From: JBFFXF01 sp041569895
GTDB lineage: Bacteria > Planctomycetota > UBA8108 > JACQVS01
Direction of reading: 5' to 3'
Length of the DNA stretch: 59,065 bases
Assembly: GCA_041569895.1 (NCBI GenBank)
Contig: JBFFXF010000004.1
Location: 1-59,065 of the forward strand
The translations under genes and the position numbers were made by a program. The notes under the pieces were generated by a model. That model searched no databases and had not been told where the DNA came from. It saw only the letters and a program-made list of their open reading frames with translations. Shown here in pieces: positions 33,739 through 43,100 of this stretch (positions are counted from its first letter, which is position 1; each line of letters begins with the position of its first letter).

Positions 33739-35196
33739 ATGGGTTCCTGGCGAGCGATTCCGTTCCTGCTGGTGGTGATCGTCGTGGTCGTGCCTCCGGC
33801 ACGACGGTCGCGATTGGTGGCGCAGGCTCGCACGACTGACAGCGCCCCGGAGCGCGGCGCGCGCTCCTCCGACCCGGCGGACAAGACGCGACGAGACTTC
33901 AACAACAACTGCCTCGCCGGCGGGTGCCACGGAGGACTCCGGAAGCGCAAGTGGGTGCACGGGCCGGTGGCCCTGGGAGCATGCCACCTCTGTCACACAC
34001 CCGAGGGCGATCCCGCCGAGCACAAGTTCTCTCTGTCGCGCGACCAGAAGAACCTCTGCTCTTTCTGCCATGCTCCCTCCGCGGCGCAGGAGCACGTGCA
34101 CGCGCCCTTCGCCAACGCGGAGTGTGGCAAGTGCCACGACCCCCACGGCGGCGACGAGCGCAGCTTCCTGATAGCGAAATCGATCTCCACCTCCTGCGTC
34201 GTGTGTCACGAGAAGCACGACCCGGAACGCCCTCACGCGCCTGCGAGCGAGGGCGACTGCCTCGTTTGCCATCGGGCTCACCAGTCACGGCACGAGCACC
34301 TCCTCACGCTCCCCTACCGTGACCTCTGCATCGGATGCCACAGGGAGTATGAGGCGGTGGCCGACGGCTTGCCCCGGCCGGGCCTCCACGTTCACGGACC
34401 GATCGCCGGCGGCTGCGCGAGCTGTCATCGAGCCCATGCGACGCCTCACCGCGCGCTGCTGGCGAGCGAGCCTCGCGCGCTCTGCATCAGCTGTCACCAG
34501 AAGGTCGAGACCGAGACCGCGACGGCGCGCAGCGCCCACGGCGATGCCCTCGGCGACCAGTCCTGCACCGGCTGCCACGCGCCGCATACGAGCCTCTTCG
34601 CGCACCTACTCCGGGAGACGTCGCAGAAGCTCTGCTTTCGATGCCACGATCGAGAGATCGAGCTCGCGTCGGGAAGGAGGCTCGAGAACGTCGCGCACGT
34701 CGTCCAGACGGCGCGGTTTCTCCACGGCCCCGTCCGCCAGGGCGAGTGCACTCCCTGCCACCGCGCGCACGCGTCCGACCACAGGGCCCTTCTCCGTGGC
34801 GACTATCCGGAGTCGATCTACGTCGACTACACCGAGGTTCGCTACGACCTCTGCTTCCAGTGTCACGACCGGCGGATCATCAGCGACGAGCGGACGACGG
34901 CCACCGACTTCCGCGACGGAGACCGCAATCTCCACCACGTCCACGTCAACCGCTCGAAGGGCCGCGCGTGCGTCATCTGCCACGAGCCGCACGGCAGCCA
35001 GCACCCGAGGCAGATGCGCGAGGGCATCGCGTTCGGTCCCGGCGGGTGGATGCTGCCGATCAAGTTCGCCAAGACGGAGCGCGGAGGATCGTGCGCGACC
35101 GGATGCCACCGCGAGCTCCCCTACGACAACACGACGCCGCCCGGCGCGTCGCAAGGCGCGATCCGCGCGGAGCTCCAGCCGGAGCGCGAACGCTGA
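33739..35196 (+). CDS. Secreted multihaem cytochrome c with about 15 haem motifs
   Basis: A 485-residue exported cytochrome. A signal sequence (about 3-22) is followed by an irregular first motif, CLAGGCH (CX4CH), thirteen CXXCH motifs (CHLCH, CSFCH, CGKCH, CVVCH, CLVCH, CIGCH, CASCH, CISCH, CTGCH, CFRCH, CTPCH, CFQCH, CVICH) and a final CATGCH (CX3CH). Spacing follows the 'doubled CXXCH' pattern of extended haem wires: paired motifs about 20-25 residues apart with HxxH ligand-like His between ('HGPV', 'HRALL'). It would sit in the periplasm or at the surface and carry electrons between the inner-membrane cytochrome and the outer-membrane complex. It ends 4 nt from the convergent 6-haem gene. 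Confidence 0.92.
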   Translation: MGSWRAIPFLLVVIVVVVPPARRSRLVAQARTTDSAPERGARSSDPADKTRRDFNNNCLAGGCHGGLRKRKWVHGPVALGACHLCHTPEGDPAEHKFSLSRDQKNLCSFCHAPSAAQEHVHAPFANAECGKCHDPHGGDERSFLIAKSISTSCVVCHEKHDPERPHAPASEGDCLVCHRAHQSRHEHLLTLPYRDLCIGCHREYEAVADGLPRPGLHVHGPIAGGCASCHRAHATPHRALLASEPRALCISCHQKVETETATARSAHGDALGDQSCTGCHAPHTSLFAHLLRETSQKLCFRCHDREIELASGRRLENVAHVVQTARFLHGPVRQGECTPCHRAHASDHRALLRGDYPESIYVDYTEVRYDLCFQCHDRRIISDERTTATDFRDGDRNLHHVHVNRSKGRACVICHEPHGSQHPRQMREGIAFGPGGWMLPIKFAKTERGGSCATGCHRELPYDNTTPPGASQGAIRAELQPERER

Positions 35197-35200
35197 GGTC

Positions 35201-35992
35201 TCAGAGCTCGTGACAGCCGAAGCAAAGACCACTCTCACGATTCGACATCACGAGCAACCCCGCCTCTCGGGAGTAGAGGTCGTGGCACGACAGACATCCG
35301 AGCCGCCCCTCGCCGTCGAGCACGATGCGCGGATCGACACTCTCCCGTGGCACGAGCCACGTGTCCCCCGTGCGCTCGCTCGTCACGGGCTGCGGCACGC
35401 CGACGGGGTGTGACGTGAGGTCAGCGCCGGGCACGGGGCGCTCGAGGCCGAGCGATTCGGCCGCGACGCCGATCGTCCCGTCGTGACAGCCGAGACAAAT
35501 CCGGGAGGCGCCGTCAATGACGGACGCGTCGCTTCCGCCGGACGCCACCAGGGCCGCTCGCGGGTGCGCTATCGGAAACACCCGTCCGTGGGCGATCGCC
35601 CGGCCGCCCCGTTCACGCGGGCGGTGACATCGCTCACAGAACTGCCGGGCGACCGCGTTTCCGCGAAGGAACGACCGGCTGGTCGAAGTGTCGTCGCTTG
35701 CGAGCGCGTGACGGCCACAGTCGACGTGGCAGGTCAGGCACGTCATCCGTCCGTTCCCGTCGAGCGGCCAGCCGTCGCCGAGGGCCACGCGACGCGGGCG
35801 CACGTCCACGGGGTGCCCTCCGGCGACCGCCCCATCATGGCACGCCACACACTCTCCCGTGTCGTGCGACTCGTCCGCCGGAGAAAGGGCGTGAGCCGGG
35901 CGGGGCGATGAGGCCGGAACGAGGACCGTCAGTGCGATGGCACACAGCGAGAGTGCCGCGAGGCCTCCGGCCCGTCTGCAACGACGGAGCAT
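35201..35992 (-). CDS. Secreted hexahaem cytochrome c
   Basis: A 263-residue exported protein with signal peptide (about 8-36) and six haem motifs: CVACH, CLTCH, CERCH, CLGCH, CLSCH and CFGCH. The 'ICLGCHDGTIGVAAESLG...SHPVGV' segment resembles repeats of the 12-haem and 4-haem proteins of the same locus ('CLSCHDGTIALGDVLS...DDHPISF', 'CLSCHDGTVALDSYGG...TSHPIGV'), indicating a shared domain family. It lies 84 nt downstream of the lipoprotein gene at 36077 and may belong to the same transcript. A periplasmic electron carrier is the likely role. Confidence 0.9.
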   Translation of the reverse strand: MLRRCRRAGGLAALSLCAIALTVLVPASSPRPAHALSPADESHDTGECVACHDGAVAGGHPVDVRPRRVALGDGWPLDGNGRMTCLTCHVDCGRHALASDDTSTSRSFLRGNAVARQFCERCHRPRERGGRAIAHGRVFPIAHPRAALVASGGSDASVIDGASRICLGCHDGTIGVAAESLGLERPVPGADLTSHPVGVPQPVTSERTGDTWLVPRESVDPRIVLDGEGRLGCLSCHDLYSREAGLLVMSNRESGLCFGCHEL

Positions 35993-36076
35993 GACGCACG
36001 CTCTCGAAGGAGATGGCCCTCTCCGAAAGGCTACCTCCGAAGAATACCACGGGGAAGAGACTCGGGCCGATGAGCT

Positions 36077-37528
36077 TCACCTCGGCGGCACGGGGGGGTG
36101 TCCGGCCGGTAACTCCCGCTCTCCCCCCGGCAACCCGTGCCCGCCGTGCGGCGCGCCGTCGATGAGCCGCGCGACGATCGCCTCGCCGCGGTCGACGTGG
36201 ATCTCCTGCGGCACGCCGAGGGGCACCCAGCGCTCCCCGGCGCGACCGCCCGCCTCCCACGTCACCAGCACGGCAGGGCGACCGCCCGGCCCGGTCTCGA
36301 CGCGCTGCACCACCTGCGCGTTCTCGAGCCGCGTCGCGAACATCAGCTCGAGGTCGCCGATGCGGACGCTCTCGCGAAGCGGAGCGTCGACGCGGTGGAA
36401 CTCGCCCGAGACGCTGGCGAAGACCGCAAACGTGCCGCCGGAAGAATCGACGACGGTCACGTCGGCCCGCCCTCCGCGCGACGCCGCTGCCGGATCGATG
36501 AATCGGAGTCGGGCGACGGCGTCCTCGGCCTCGCGCGAGAACTCCGGCAGGAGCGCGAAGAGCCATGCGGTTCGCGGGCCGCCCGGGCCGCTGACGCGCA
36601 CCTCGAGCGCCGGATTCGGCCTCCCGCCGGGATCGTCGAAGGGACGGCCGCTGCCGAGATCCATCGAGAAGCTCTTGAAGGAGCGCACCACCTCGAGCGT
36701 GTACCCGGGACGCGACGTCGCGAGCGGCACGCCGACGCGCACCGGGATGATGTCGCGACGTCCGCCGCTGCGGTGCTCGACGAGGATTTTCGGTCCGGGC
36801 CGATAGACCGCGCGGAGCGTGCCCTCGAGATCGAGGAACTCGAGCGGCGACACCGCCGGGACGAGCTCGACGTACGCGACGGGCGAGATCGAGCGGCCGA
36901 GCACCGGACTGCCGGGCACGAGCCACGCTGCCGACCGCTGCCCGCCGCGCTGCACGAGGAGGTGCGTCGCCGGAAAACCCGGTTGCCGAAACGTCGCCTT
37001 CTCGATCGACTCGCGGAGCAGGATCCGCGCCGCGAAACGCTCTGCCGTCAGACGAGCGCCGCCGATCTCCACCGCTCGCCCGAGCTCGACGGCGTCGCGA
37101 CCGGGCTCGACCGCGATCTCGATCGCCTCCGACGCCGCGCCGCGATCGAGCTGCAGCACGAAGCGACGCGGCCCGGGCGTCGAAGTCTGCGGCGTAGCCT
37201 CCGGAGTTTGCGGCGCTGTGTGCGGCGACGGGTGCGGCGGTGTGCGCTGTGCTCGCGACGTCTCCGGCGCCGGCGGCGGACTGGCATCCTCCGGCCTCTC
37301 GACGGTGGGCGTCTCGACGCCGGTCCCCGGCGCCGCTCGCGGCACGGCGGTGGTCTCGACGGGAGACTCGACCGCCTCGGGAACGGTTGGCGGCACGACC
37401 GACGCGCCGCGAGGCGTTCCACCCGCGCAGCCGCCGAGGATCGTCACCAGCAGCCCGCAGAGCAACCGCCGCGAGACGCCCACGACCCCGGCGCTCGATG
37501 GCCGTGGATCAGTAGGAGGAACGGTCAT
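36077..37528 (-). CDS. Unknown lipoprotein with Pro/Thr-rich linker
   Basis: A 483-residue lipoprotein precursor; the lipobox ILGGC is at about residues 30-34. A linker of about 80 residues rich in Pro, Thr and Ala follows, then a beta-rich domain from about 120 to 475. 'EFLDLEGTLRAVYRPGPKILVEHRSGG' and 'LEVVRSFKSFSMDLGSGRPFDDP' faintly recall the periplasmic part of ResB-type cytochrome-c-assembly proteins, but I would not assign it. The start at 37528 overlaps the end of the 12-haem cytochrome gene by 20 nt and has GGAGAGG just upstream. It is therefore the last gene of the tightly coupled cytochrome operon and probably an outer-membrane partner of the complex. There are no haem motifs. Confidence 0.65.
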   Translation of the reverse strand: MTVPPTDPRPSSAGVVGVSRRLLCGLLVTILGGCAGGTPRGASVVPPTVPEAVESPVETTAVPRAAPGTGVETPTVERPEDASPPPAPETSRAQRTPPHPSPHTAPQTPEATPQTSTPGPRRFVLQLDRGAASEAIEIAVEPGRDAVELGRAVEIGGARLTAERFAARILLRESIEKATFRQPGFPATHLLVQRGGQRSAAWLVPGSPVLGRSISPVAYVELVPAVSPLEFLDLEGTLRAVYRPGPKILVEHRSGGRRDIIPVRVGVPLATSRPGYTLEVVRSFKSFSMDLGSGRPFDDPGGRPNPALEVRVSGPGGPRTAWLFALLPEFSREAEDAVARLRFIDPAAASRGGRADVTVVDSSGGTFAVFASVSGEFHRVDAPLRESVRIGDLELMFATRLENAQVVQRVETGPGGRPAVLVTWEAGGRAGERWVPLGVPQEIHVDRGEAIVARLIDGAPHGGHGLPGGERELPAGHPPVPPR

Positions 37529-39218
37529 GGTCCTCTCCGTGGCACACCAGCGAGCACTCACCTCGAAACGTGCCGAGGTCGTTGAACTCGAGCCGGCCGT
37601 CGGCTCGTGGAAACACCACCGCGCGGTCGAAGTTGATCAGGTGGCTGTTGCGCGCCACCGAGCCCTGCGCGGAGCTGATGCCGTGGGCATCGTGGCAGAC
37701 CGAGCACGGCGTGCGCTCGTCGACGATGTGCTCGCGGTGGTGCCGGAAGCTCTCGTCGCGCAGGATCGACTCGCGCCAGTGGCAACTGTAGCAGAGCGCG
37801 TACGTCTCGGGCGACTCGACGGCGAAGTCGACGGTGTCGTAGCGACGCGCGAGCAGCGGCTCGTGGATCGAACCGTGCGGTCCCGCAGGGCCGCTGCCGC
37901 CGATGCGGCGCGAGTCGTTCGAGTCGTGGCAGTCCCCGCACTCGATGACGCTCGCGGTGGTCAGCGGCGGCTTCAGGCTGGGAACGAGACGGTTCACTCC
38001 AGGCGTGCCGACCGGGTGAAACGACGGATTGGTCGGCTGGAACTGGAGGCGCGTGTTTGGCTGCACGATGACGCGACTGACGGTGGCGCGCAGCTGCACC
38101 GGCGAGTCCCCGTGGCAGCGGAGGCAGAGCTCGTGCTGATACTCCACGTCGGGAGTCGGCGCCCCGTTGAGCTTCACACCGGGGACGCGGGCGAGGCTCG
38201 CGGGCGCGGTGCCGGAGCGTCCCTCACGCGAGCCGGCGGCGTGCGAGTCGTGACAGTCCGCGCAGGAGACGCGGGAGCCCTCGATGAACGGGCCGGACGC
38301 GATCGGCGACGCGCCCTCGAGCACGATGCCGTGGCCGGAGATCTTGCGGACATCGCGTCGAAGGTCGGTGGTCGCCGCCGTCCCGTCGTGACAGACGAGG
38401 CACGTCGCGGAGATGTTCGCGGCGTCGAGCAGCCACGCCTGGCCGGCCGCGCCGTGCGTGCCGTGGCACCCGTTACAGGCGACCTGCGAGAGCGGGGCGG
38501 GTTGCACGCCGAGTCGCTCCGCCACGTCCGCCGGCAGGACGCGACCGCTCACGGCATGGGCCGACGACGGCCACGACGTCGGCCGGTGACACGACGTGCA
38601 GAGGCGGCCCTCCTCGTTCGATCGCAGCAGGAAGTCGCCGTAGGTGTTGTCGTGCGGCTCGTGGCAGGAGGTGCACTGGAGCTCGGCGTTCGCATCGAGC
38701 TTCACCGGCGGCAGGATGGCCGCGGGATCCACGAGCTCGCTGGCGCCGGTCCCGAACGACGACGAGTAGGGAAAGCTGATCGGGTGATCGTCGGAGAGGT
38801 CGGTGCCGAGGTTCGAGGGCCCGGGCGGCATGCGATCCGCGCCGGCGATGCTGATCGGCGCGGCACGGCTGAGGACGTCGCCGAGCGCGATGGTCCCGTC
38901 GTGACACGAGAGGCACAGCTTCGAGGACCCGGTCGGCTGCCCCACCCTGGCGCGGAGAGACGAGCTCTCGTAAATCCGGTACGGCCCGGCCGAGAGGCTG
39001 CGGTTCCACAGCGGCGCCACGCCGCTCGACCCGTGCGGCGTGTGACAGAAGACGCAGACTTCCGTCTCGCTCACTGCGCGCACCGAGCCCGGTCCTCCGG
39101 CGGAGAGGTTGTGGACGGTGTTCTTGACGCGCTGAACGGCCTGCGCGGCCGCGGGGACGGTCACCGCGAGCAGCGGCAGCGCGAGCGCGAGGGCGAGTCG
39201 GTCGATCCGTCGTCTCAC
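37509..39218 (-). CDS. Secreted dodecahaem cytochrome c
   Basis: A 569-residue exported cytochrome with signal peptide (about 5-26) and twelve haem motifs: CVFCH, CLSCH, CTSCH, CTSCH, CNGCH, CLVCH, CADCH, CLRCH, CGDCH, CYSCH, CSVCH and a final CSLVCH (CX3CH). The opening 'RVKNTVHNLSAGGPG...EVCVFCHTPHGSS' parallels that of the 4-haem protein encoded first in the operon ('RVKDTPHNLHG...EVCRPCHTPHNAS'), so the two share a domain. It starts with GTG at 39218, overlapping the NHL gene by 4 nt, with an ideal AGGAGG 7 nt upstream. It is the largest haem carrier of the operon and the likely extracellular or barrel-inserted electron wire. Confidence 0.92.
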   Translation of the reverse strand: MRRRIDRLALALALPLLAVTVPAAAQAVQRVKNTVHNLSAGGPGSVRAVSETEVCVFCHTPHGSSGVAPLWNRSLSAGPYRIYESSSLRARVGQPTGSSKLCLSCHDGTIALGDVLSRAAPISIAGADRMPPGPSNLGTDLSDDHPISFPYSSSFGTGASELVDPAAILPPVKLDANAELQCTSCHEPHDNTYGDFLLRSNEEGRLCTSCHRPTSWPSSAHAVSGRVLPADVAERLGVQPAPLSQVACNGCHGTHGAAGQAWLLDAANISATCLVCHDGTAATTDLRRDVRKISGHGIVLEGASPIASGPFIEGSRVSCADCHDSHAAGSREGRSGTAPASLARVPGVKLNGAPTPDVEYQHELCLRCHGDSPVQLRATVSRVIVQPNTRLQFQPTNPSFHPVGTPGVNRLVPSLKPPLTTASVIECGDCHDSNDSRRIGGSGPAGPHGSIHEPLLARRYDTVDFAVESPETYALCYSCHWRESILRDESFRHHREHIVDERTPCSVCHDAHGISSAQGSVARNSHLINFDRAVVFPRADGRLEFNDLGTFRGECSLVCHGEDHDRSSY

Positions 39219-40351
39219 GGTGCGTCCTCCTGGCGCTTCTCCTCCCCCTCACCGATGTATCGGAGGACCTGCACCCTGCGATTGAACGAGTCCGCGATCC
39301 AGACGCGGTCCTCGCCGTCGACGAAGACCCCCACGGGCAGCCAGAACTCGCCCGGACCGGTTCCCTCGCCGCCGATCGCCATCAGCAGCCGGCCGCCCGG
39401 ATCGAAGACCTGGACGTTCTCGAAGTGCGAGTCGACGACGAAGACGCGGCCACGCCGGTCGCAGGCGATCCCCTTCGGCTGGGAGAAATCGCCGGGCGCG
39501 TCGCCGCGCGTCCCCCAGGCGCCGAGGACGCGACCGTCGGGCGCGAGGAGCTGGATGCGCGCGTTGAGGGAATCGCTGACGAGCACTCGACCCTGCGCGT
39601 CGCACGCCACGTACGTCGGGTAGTTGAACTGTCCGGGCCCGGCGCCACGACCGCCGAACGTGCCCCGCAACGTGCCGTCAGGCGCGAAGACCTTGACGTC
39701 GTGGGCCTTGACGTCGACGACGTAGATGCGTCCATCCGCGCCGACCGCGACGCCGACCGGGCTCGACAGCTCTCCCGCGCCGTACACGCGTCCGGGAACC
39801 CCGAGCGGCGACAGGGCGGTCACCGTGCCGAGCGCGCGGTCCGAGACGAGGAGGACCTGCTCCGCGTCCGACCAGGCGAGCCCGATCGGCCTCGTGAACA
39901 CCCGGCCGCCGCCGGCATCGCCGAGGGCGTCGTAGCTGCGCGTCTCGAGGTCGAGGCGATGCACGACCGACGACTCCGGGTCGGCGACCCAGAGGACGTT
40001 CCCCGGCGTGAGCGCCACGCCGTGCGCGCTCGCGAACGATGCCGGCGGCTCCGCGCCGGCGATCCAGCTCGTCATGGAAGCCCAGAAGGAGCGCGGCTGA
40101 CGCAGGTCCTCCTGGCCGTCGATCTCGCCGACCCACCTGAAGCGTGGCGGATCGGGCGGCGACGGCCAGACGATCGGCGGATCCGGGGGAACGAAGATCG
40201 GCTGCAGCGACCCGCACCCGCCGGCAATGAGCGCCAGCAGCGCGAGGGCGCGGCCCGGGCGACGCCGGGCCCGCCTTCCGTCCACGACCGACGCGATCAC
40301 GGTTCTCTTCATCTCTCGTGCAACGTCTTCAGGGTTCTCGTCCGGACTCAT
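39215..40351 (-). CDS. NHL-repeat beta-propeller lipoprotein (paralogue 2)
   Basis: A 378-residue lipoprotein with lipobox IAGGC at about residues 42-46. Six-bladed NHL propeller repeats run from about 100 to 365 ('SPVGVAVGADGRIYVVDVKAHDVKVFAPDG', 'QPKGIACDRRGRVFVVD', 'LPVGVFVDGEDRVWIADSFNRRVQVLRY'). The ATG at 40351 overlaps the upstream barrel gene by 4 nt; an internal ATG at 40312 would give a more normal signal peptide and is a real alternative. The mature start 'PSPPDPPRFRWVGEIDG' matches that of the first NHL protein (PESPDPPRIQFVRSFNG). NHL proteins next to outer-membrane cytochrome genes are known in metal-reducing bacteria, where their function is unclear. Confidence 0.88.
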   Translation of the reverse strand: MSPDENPEDVAREMKRTVIASVVDGRRARRRPGRALALLALIAGGCGSLQPIFVPPDPPIVWPSPPDPPRFRWVGEIDGQEDLRQPRSFWASMTSWIAGAEPPASFASAHGVALTPGNVLWVADPESSVVHRLDLETRSYDALGDAGGGRVFTRPIGLAWSDAEQVLLVSDRALGTVTALSPLGVPGRVYGAGELSSPVGVAVGADGRIYVVDVKAHDVKVFAPDGTLRGTFGGRGAGPGQFNYPTYVACDAQGRVLVSDSLNARIQLLAPDGRVLGAWGTRGDAPGDFSQPKGIACDRRGRVFVVDSHFENVQVFDPGGRLLMAIGGEGTGPGEFWLPVGVFVDGEDRVWIADSFNRRVQVLRYIGEGEEKRQEDAP

Positions 40352-42408
40352 TGCCGCAGGAAGCGCTCGACGGCGGCCGACAGGGGCCTCACCGGGGAGC
40401 CGAACTCGCGCACGACGCGAATCCCCACCTCGTCGCCCCGGAAGTCGCTGGTCACGCCGCGCGTCTCGCGATGGACGGCGCGCAGCGAGAAGCGGAACTG
40501 CCGCCAGCGATACTCCAGACCGCTGCTGATCGAGAACCCGAAGCTCGACCCGACGAGGCTATCATCGTCGTACCTCACGGCCGCATCCACGTAAAAGCTC
40601 GAGTCCGCGCCGAGCACAGAGCGCCACCGCGCGGTCCCCTGCGTCGCCGCGACGTCACGACGCGGCTGGTCAAAAAAGATCCACGACTGCGTAGCACTGC
40701 CCGTCAGCGAATGGCGCCCCTCGAGCGTCGTCGTCGCCTGGCCGTTGATCCGCACGGCCTCGAACGGCAGGACGGTCGACTCGCGGTCCTCGAACTCGGC
40801 GCCGAGCAGGAACCAGTCGCCGCGCCACTCGATGCCGCCGATCACCGCCTTCTCCCGGATCGGCTCGATGCCGCCCGGGCCCTCGAGATCGGAGATGTTC
40901 TGGTCCTGGTGCGCGAAGGCGACGTACGGGGTGATGCCGTTCTCGAACTCGTGCTCCGCTCGCACGCGCTGGTTGAGGGTGTCGAGCGTGAAGTCGCTGC
41001 CGCTCCGGAAGGTGTAATCGACCAGCACGGAGCCCCCGATCGGGATGGCGCCGCTGAACACCCGCGTGATGGTCGTGAAGCTCGAGTTGTCCTGGGTCAA
41101 CGTGTAGTCGATGCCGCGCTGGTAGAAGACCGTCCCGGTGGTGTCGGTGACGACGATGCTCGACAGGTCGATGAACGGCCGGAACAGGCGGACCTCCTCC
41201 GGGGGCACGCCCGGAAACGTGTGCGGCTCGTCGATGGCCCCGCCCTGGTCGTTCTCCGAGACCCGCCGCTCGACGAACCCGTTGTAGTTCATGCGGAAGA
41301 CGCCGACGCCGGTCTTCTTGCGATAGTCGAGACCGAGCGTGGCGCCGTAGTTCTCGGTGGTGCTGACGTCGTCGGTCTCCGAGATGCCGCCCTGGAAGCG
41401 AACGGAGGAGCTCAGGCTCTCGTAGAGCTGGTGCCGGAGGCCGGCGTCGGCGGTGATCTGCTCGAGCTTGAGGATATTGGTGTCGTTGCGCTCGAGCGTC
41501 ACGTTGGCATCGGCCTGCAGGGTGTCGGTGAGGCGCGAGCCGAGGCTCTCGGTCCAGCGCAGGAGCTCCTGGTCGAGCGAGCCGTCCTGCGACACCGCCT
41601 CGAAGCGCGATCGCAGGTCGTGCCGTCTCTCCTCGTCGAAGTAGAGGACGTGCGACGCGAGGAAATTGTGCGACTCGAAACTGTTCTCCGACTCCCGCTG
41701 GTCGACGTCGACGAACTGGTAACTGCCGGTGACGGTCTGATAGTCCGAGAGGCGGTAATCGCCCGAGACGCCCAGGGTGTTCTCGGTGATGTCGACGAAG
41801 GGATCTTCCTGCGTCGCGAAGACGGTCTGCTCGAACTCGCGCCGCTCCGCCAGGAACTGCACTCCCCAGTCCCTCGACCGGACGTCCTGCGTCGCGCCGA
41901 TGGTCGTCGTCGTGCTCTCGAGCTTCGAGAAGAAGACGCGCGGCTGGAAGTCCTCGATGCGGCTGAAGTAGAAGCGGGCCGGGTGCATGCGCGTCGGGAA
42001 CAGGCTGATGTCCGCGAACCCCTCGTAGAGCTCGCCGGTGTCGAAGTCCGAGCCCTGCGCGTCCTCCGCCCAGTCCTGGGATGGGCCGAAGATCCCGGCG
42101 AGCTCGTAGCGCAGGAAGCCAGGGGTGTACACGGAGCCGCTGGCGCCGACGCCGATCCGTTCCTGAAGTATGTGCTCGGTGCGCTCGATGTCGCTCTCCG
42201 ACTGCTCCTCGTCCGTGAACAGATAGCCGAGACCCACGAAGGCCTGGACCGCGTCGACCTTCACCCCGCCGCGATCGTCCGGACGCGTCCCGATCTCCCG
42301 CGCGCCAGCGGGCAGCGCGCCCCGATCACGACCGGCGCAACCGATCGCCACGAGGCACACGAGCAGAACCGGGAGCCCTGCGCGGCATCTCGGGTCACGG
42401 CTCGCCAC
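40348..42408 (-). CDS. Outer-membrane beta-barrel of the cytochrome locus (porin-like)
   Basis: A 686-residue exported protein; the signal ends in a lipobox-like AIGC. From about residue 60 the sequence is dominated by alternating amphipathic strands ending in aromatic residues ('QVTADAGLRHQLYESL'-like segments) and closes with VGIRVVREFG, as in 20-30-stranded barrels. In the middle lies a compact Ig-like insert (SIVVTDTTGTVFYQRGIDYTL... GAIPIGGSVLVDYTF). The GTG at 42408 is chosen: it overlaps the upstream cytochrome by 14 nt and gives a normal signal. It is presumably the sheath through which a multihaem cytochrome crosses the outer membrane, like MtrB/PioB or OmbB, though it lacks their N-terminal CXXC. 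Confidence 0.8.
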   Translation of the reverse strand: MASRDPRCRAGLPVLLVCLVAIGCAGRDRGALPAGAREIGTRPDDRGGVKVDAVQAFVGLGYLFTDEEQSESDIERTEHILQERIGVGASGSVYTPGFLRYELAGIFGPSQDWAEDAQGSDFDTGELYEGFADISLFPTRMHPARFYFSRIEDFQPRVFFSKLESTTTTIGATQDVRSRDWGVQFLAERREFEQTVFATQEDPFVDITENTLGVSGDYRLSDYQTVTGSYQFVDVDQRESENSFESHNFLASHVLYFDEERRHDLRSRFEAVSQDGSLDQELLRWTESLGSRLTDTLQADANVTLERNDTNILKLEQITADAGLRHQLYESLSSSVRFQGGISETDDVSTTENYGATLGLDYRKKTGVGVFRMNYNGFVERRVSENDQGGAIDEPHTFPGVPPEEVRLFRPFIDLSSIVVTDTTGTVFYQRGIDYTLTQDNSSFTTITRVFSGAIPIGGSVLVDYTFRSGSDFTLDTLNQRVRAEHEFENGITPYVAFAHQDQNISDLEGPGGIEPIREKAVIGGIEWRGDWFLLGAEFEDRESTVLPFEAVRINGQATTTLEGRHSLTGSATQSWIFFDQPRRDVAATQGTARWRSVLGADSSFYVDAAVRYDDDSLVGSSFGFSISSGLEYRWRQFRFSLRAVHRETRGVTSDFRGDEVGIRVVREFGSPVRPLSAAVERFLRQ

Positions 42409-43021
42409 CGGAAGACGCTCCGTCGGCGGCGGCGTCCGCCGGAGCGGACTGTGGGGCTCGTTCCCGAATGAAGAATGGCTGGTTCCCGCCGTGCGGGTCA
42501 TGGCACGGGAGGCACGTCGGGGCCGCCGCGTCGAGACCGCGGTGCGTCCCCGACGCGAGCACCGCCTCGCGCTGGTGGCAGTCGAGGCAGAGGTCCGGGT
42601 CCGCGGCGACGAGGAGCCCCCGGTGCAGCGATTCGTGCGGGTCGTGGCAGACGAGACACTCGCCGAGAGCCACGGGACCGTGCAGGAGGCGGGCGCCCGC
42701 GAGCTCGTCCCGGAACGCGACGTGCTCGTGGCAGCTGAAGCACTGGCCCCTGCGATCGAAGTCCTCGCCGAGGAAGAAGGACCGGTCGCGTGGATGGCAC
42801 GTCGTGCAGGGAGAGCTCCGGTACGGCTCGTGGAGAATCATCCTCGGACGCGCGACCACGCGACGCGCGTCGTCCGTGATGAACTGCGGGCTCACCTCGG
42901 CCTCGGCGCTCGCGGTGTCGCCTCCGGGAGGCGGAACGCCGTCGAGGAAGAACGTCAGCAGCTGGTGGCGCGCCGTCGGCGAGCAACCCGCGAGCACGAG
43001 CGCGGAAACGAGACAGAGCAT
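42395..43021 (-). CDS. Pentahaem cytochrome c lipoprotein
   Basis: A 208-residue protein from the first ATG (43021), with lipobox VLAGC at residues 9-13 and five haem motifs: CTTCH, CFSCH, CLVCH, CLDCH and CLPCH. The ATG start leaves no basic n-region and no ribosome-binding site. Eighteen codons upstream in frame, ATC at 43075 has GGGGAGG 8 nt before it and would supply a normal n-region with two Arg; no ATG, GTG or TTG occurs between the previous gene's stop and 43021. Initiation at AUC is therefore possible. The motif 'RMILHEPYRSSPCTTCHPRD' and the short haem spacing resemble small periplasmic carriers. It lies between the first NHL gene and the barrel gene. Confidence 0.85.
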   Translation of the reverse strand: MLCLVSALVLAGCSPTARHQLLTFFLDGVPPPGGDTASAEAEVSPQFITDDARRVVARPRMILHEPYRSSPCTTCHPRDRSFFLGEDFDRRGQCFSCHEHVAFRDELAGARLLHGPVALGECLVCHDPHESLHRGLLVAADPDLCLDCHQREAVLASGTHRGLDAAAPTCLPCHDPHGGNQPFFIRERAPQSAPADAAADGASSGGEP

Positions 43022-43100
43022 CCGCGCGAACTCGAGCGTCGGTCGGCTGGATCGTCCGGCAGCAGCGGAGGTGATGTTGGCTTCCTCCCCGTATCGGAGC

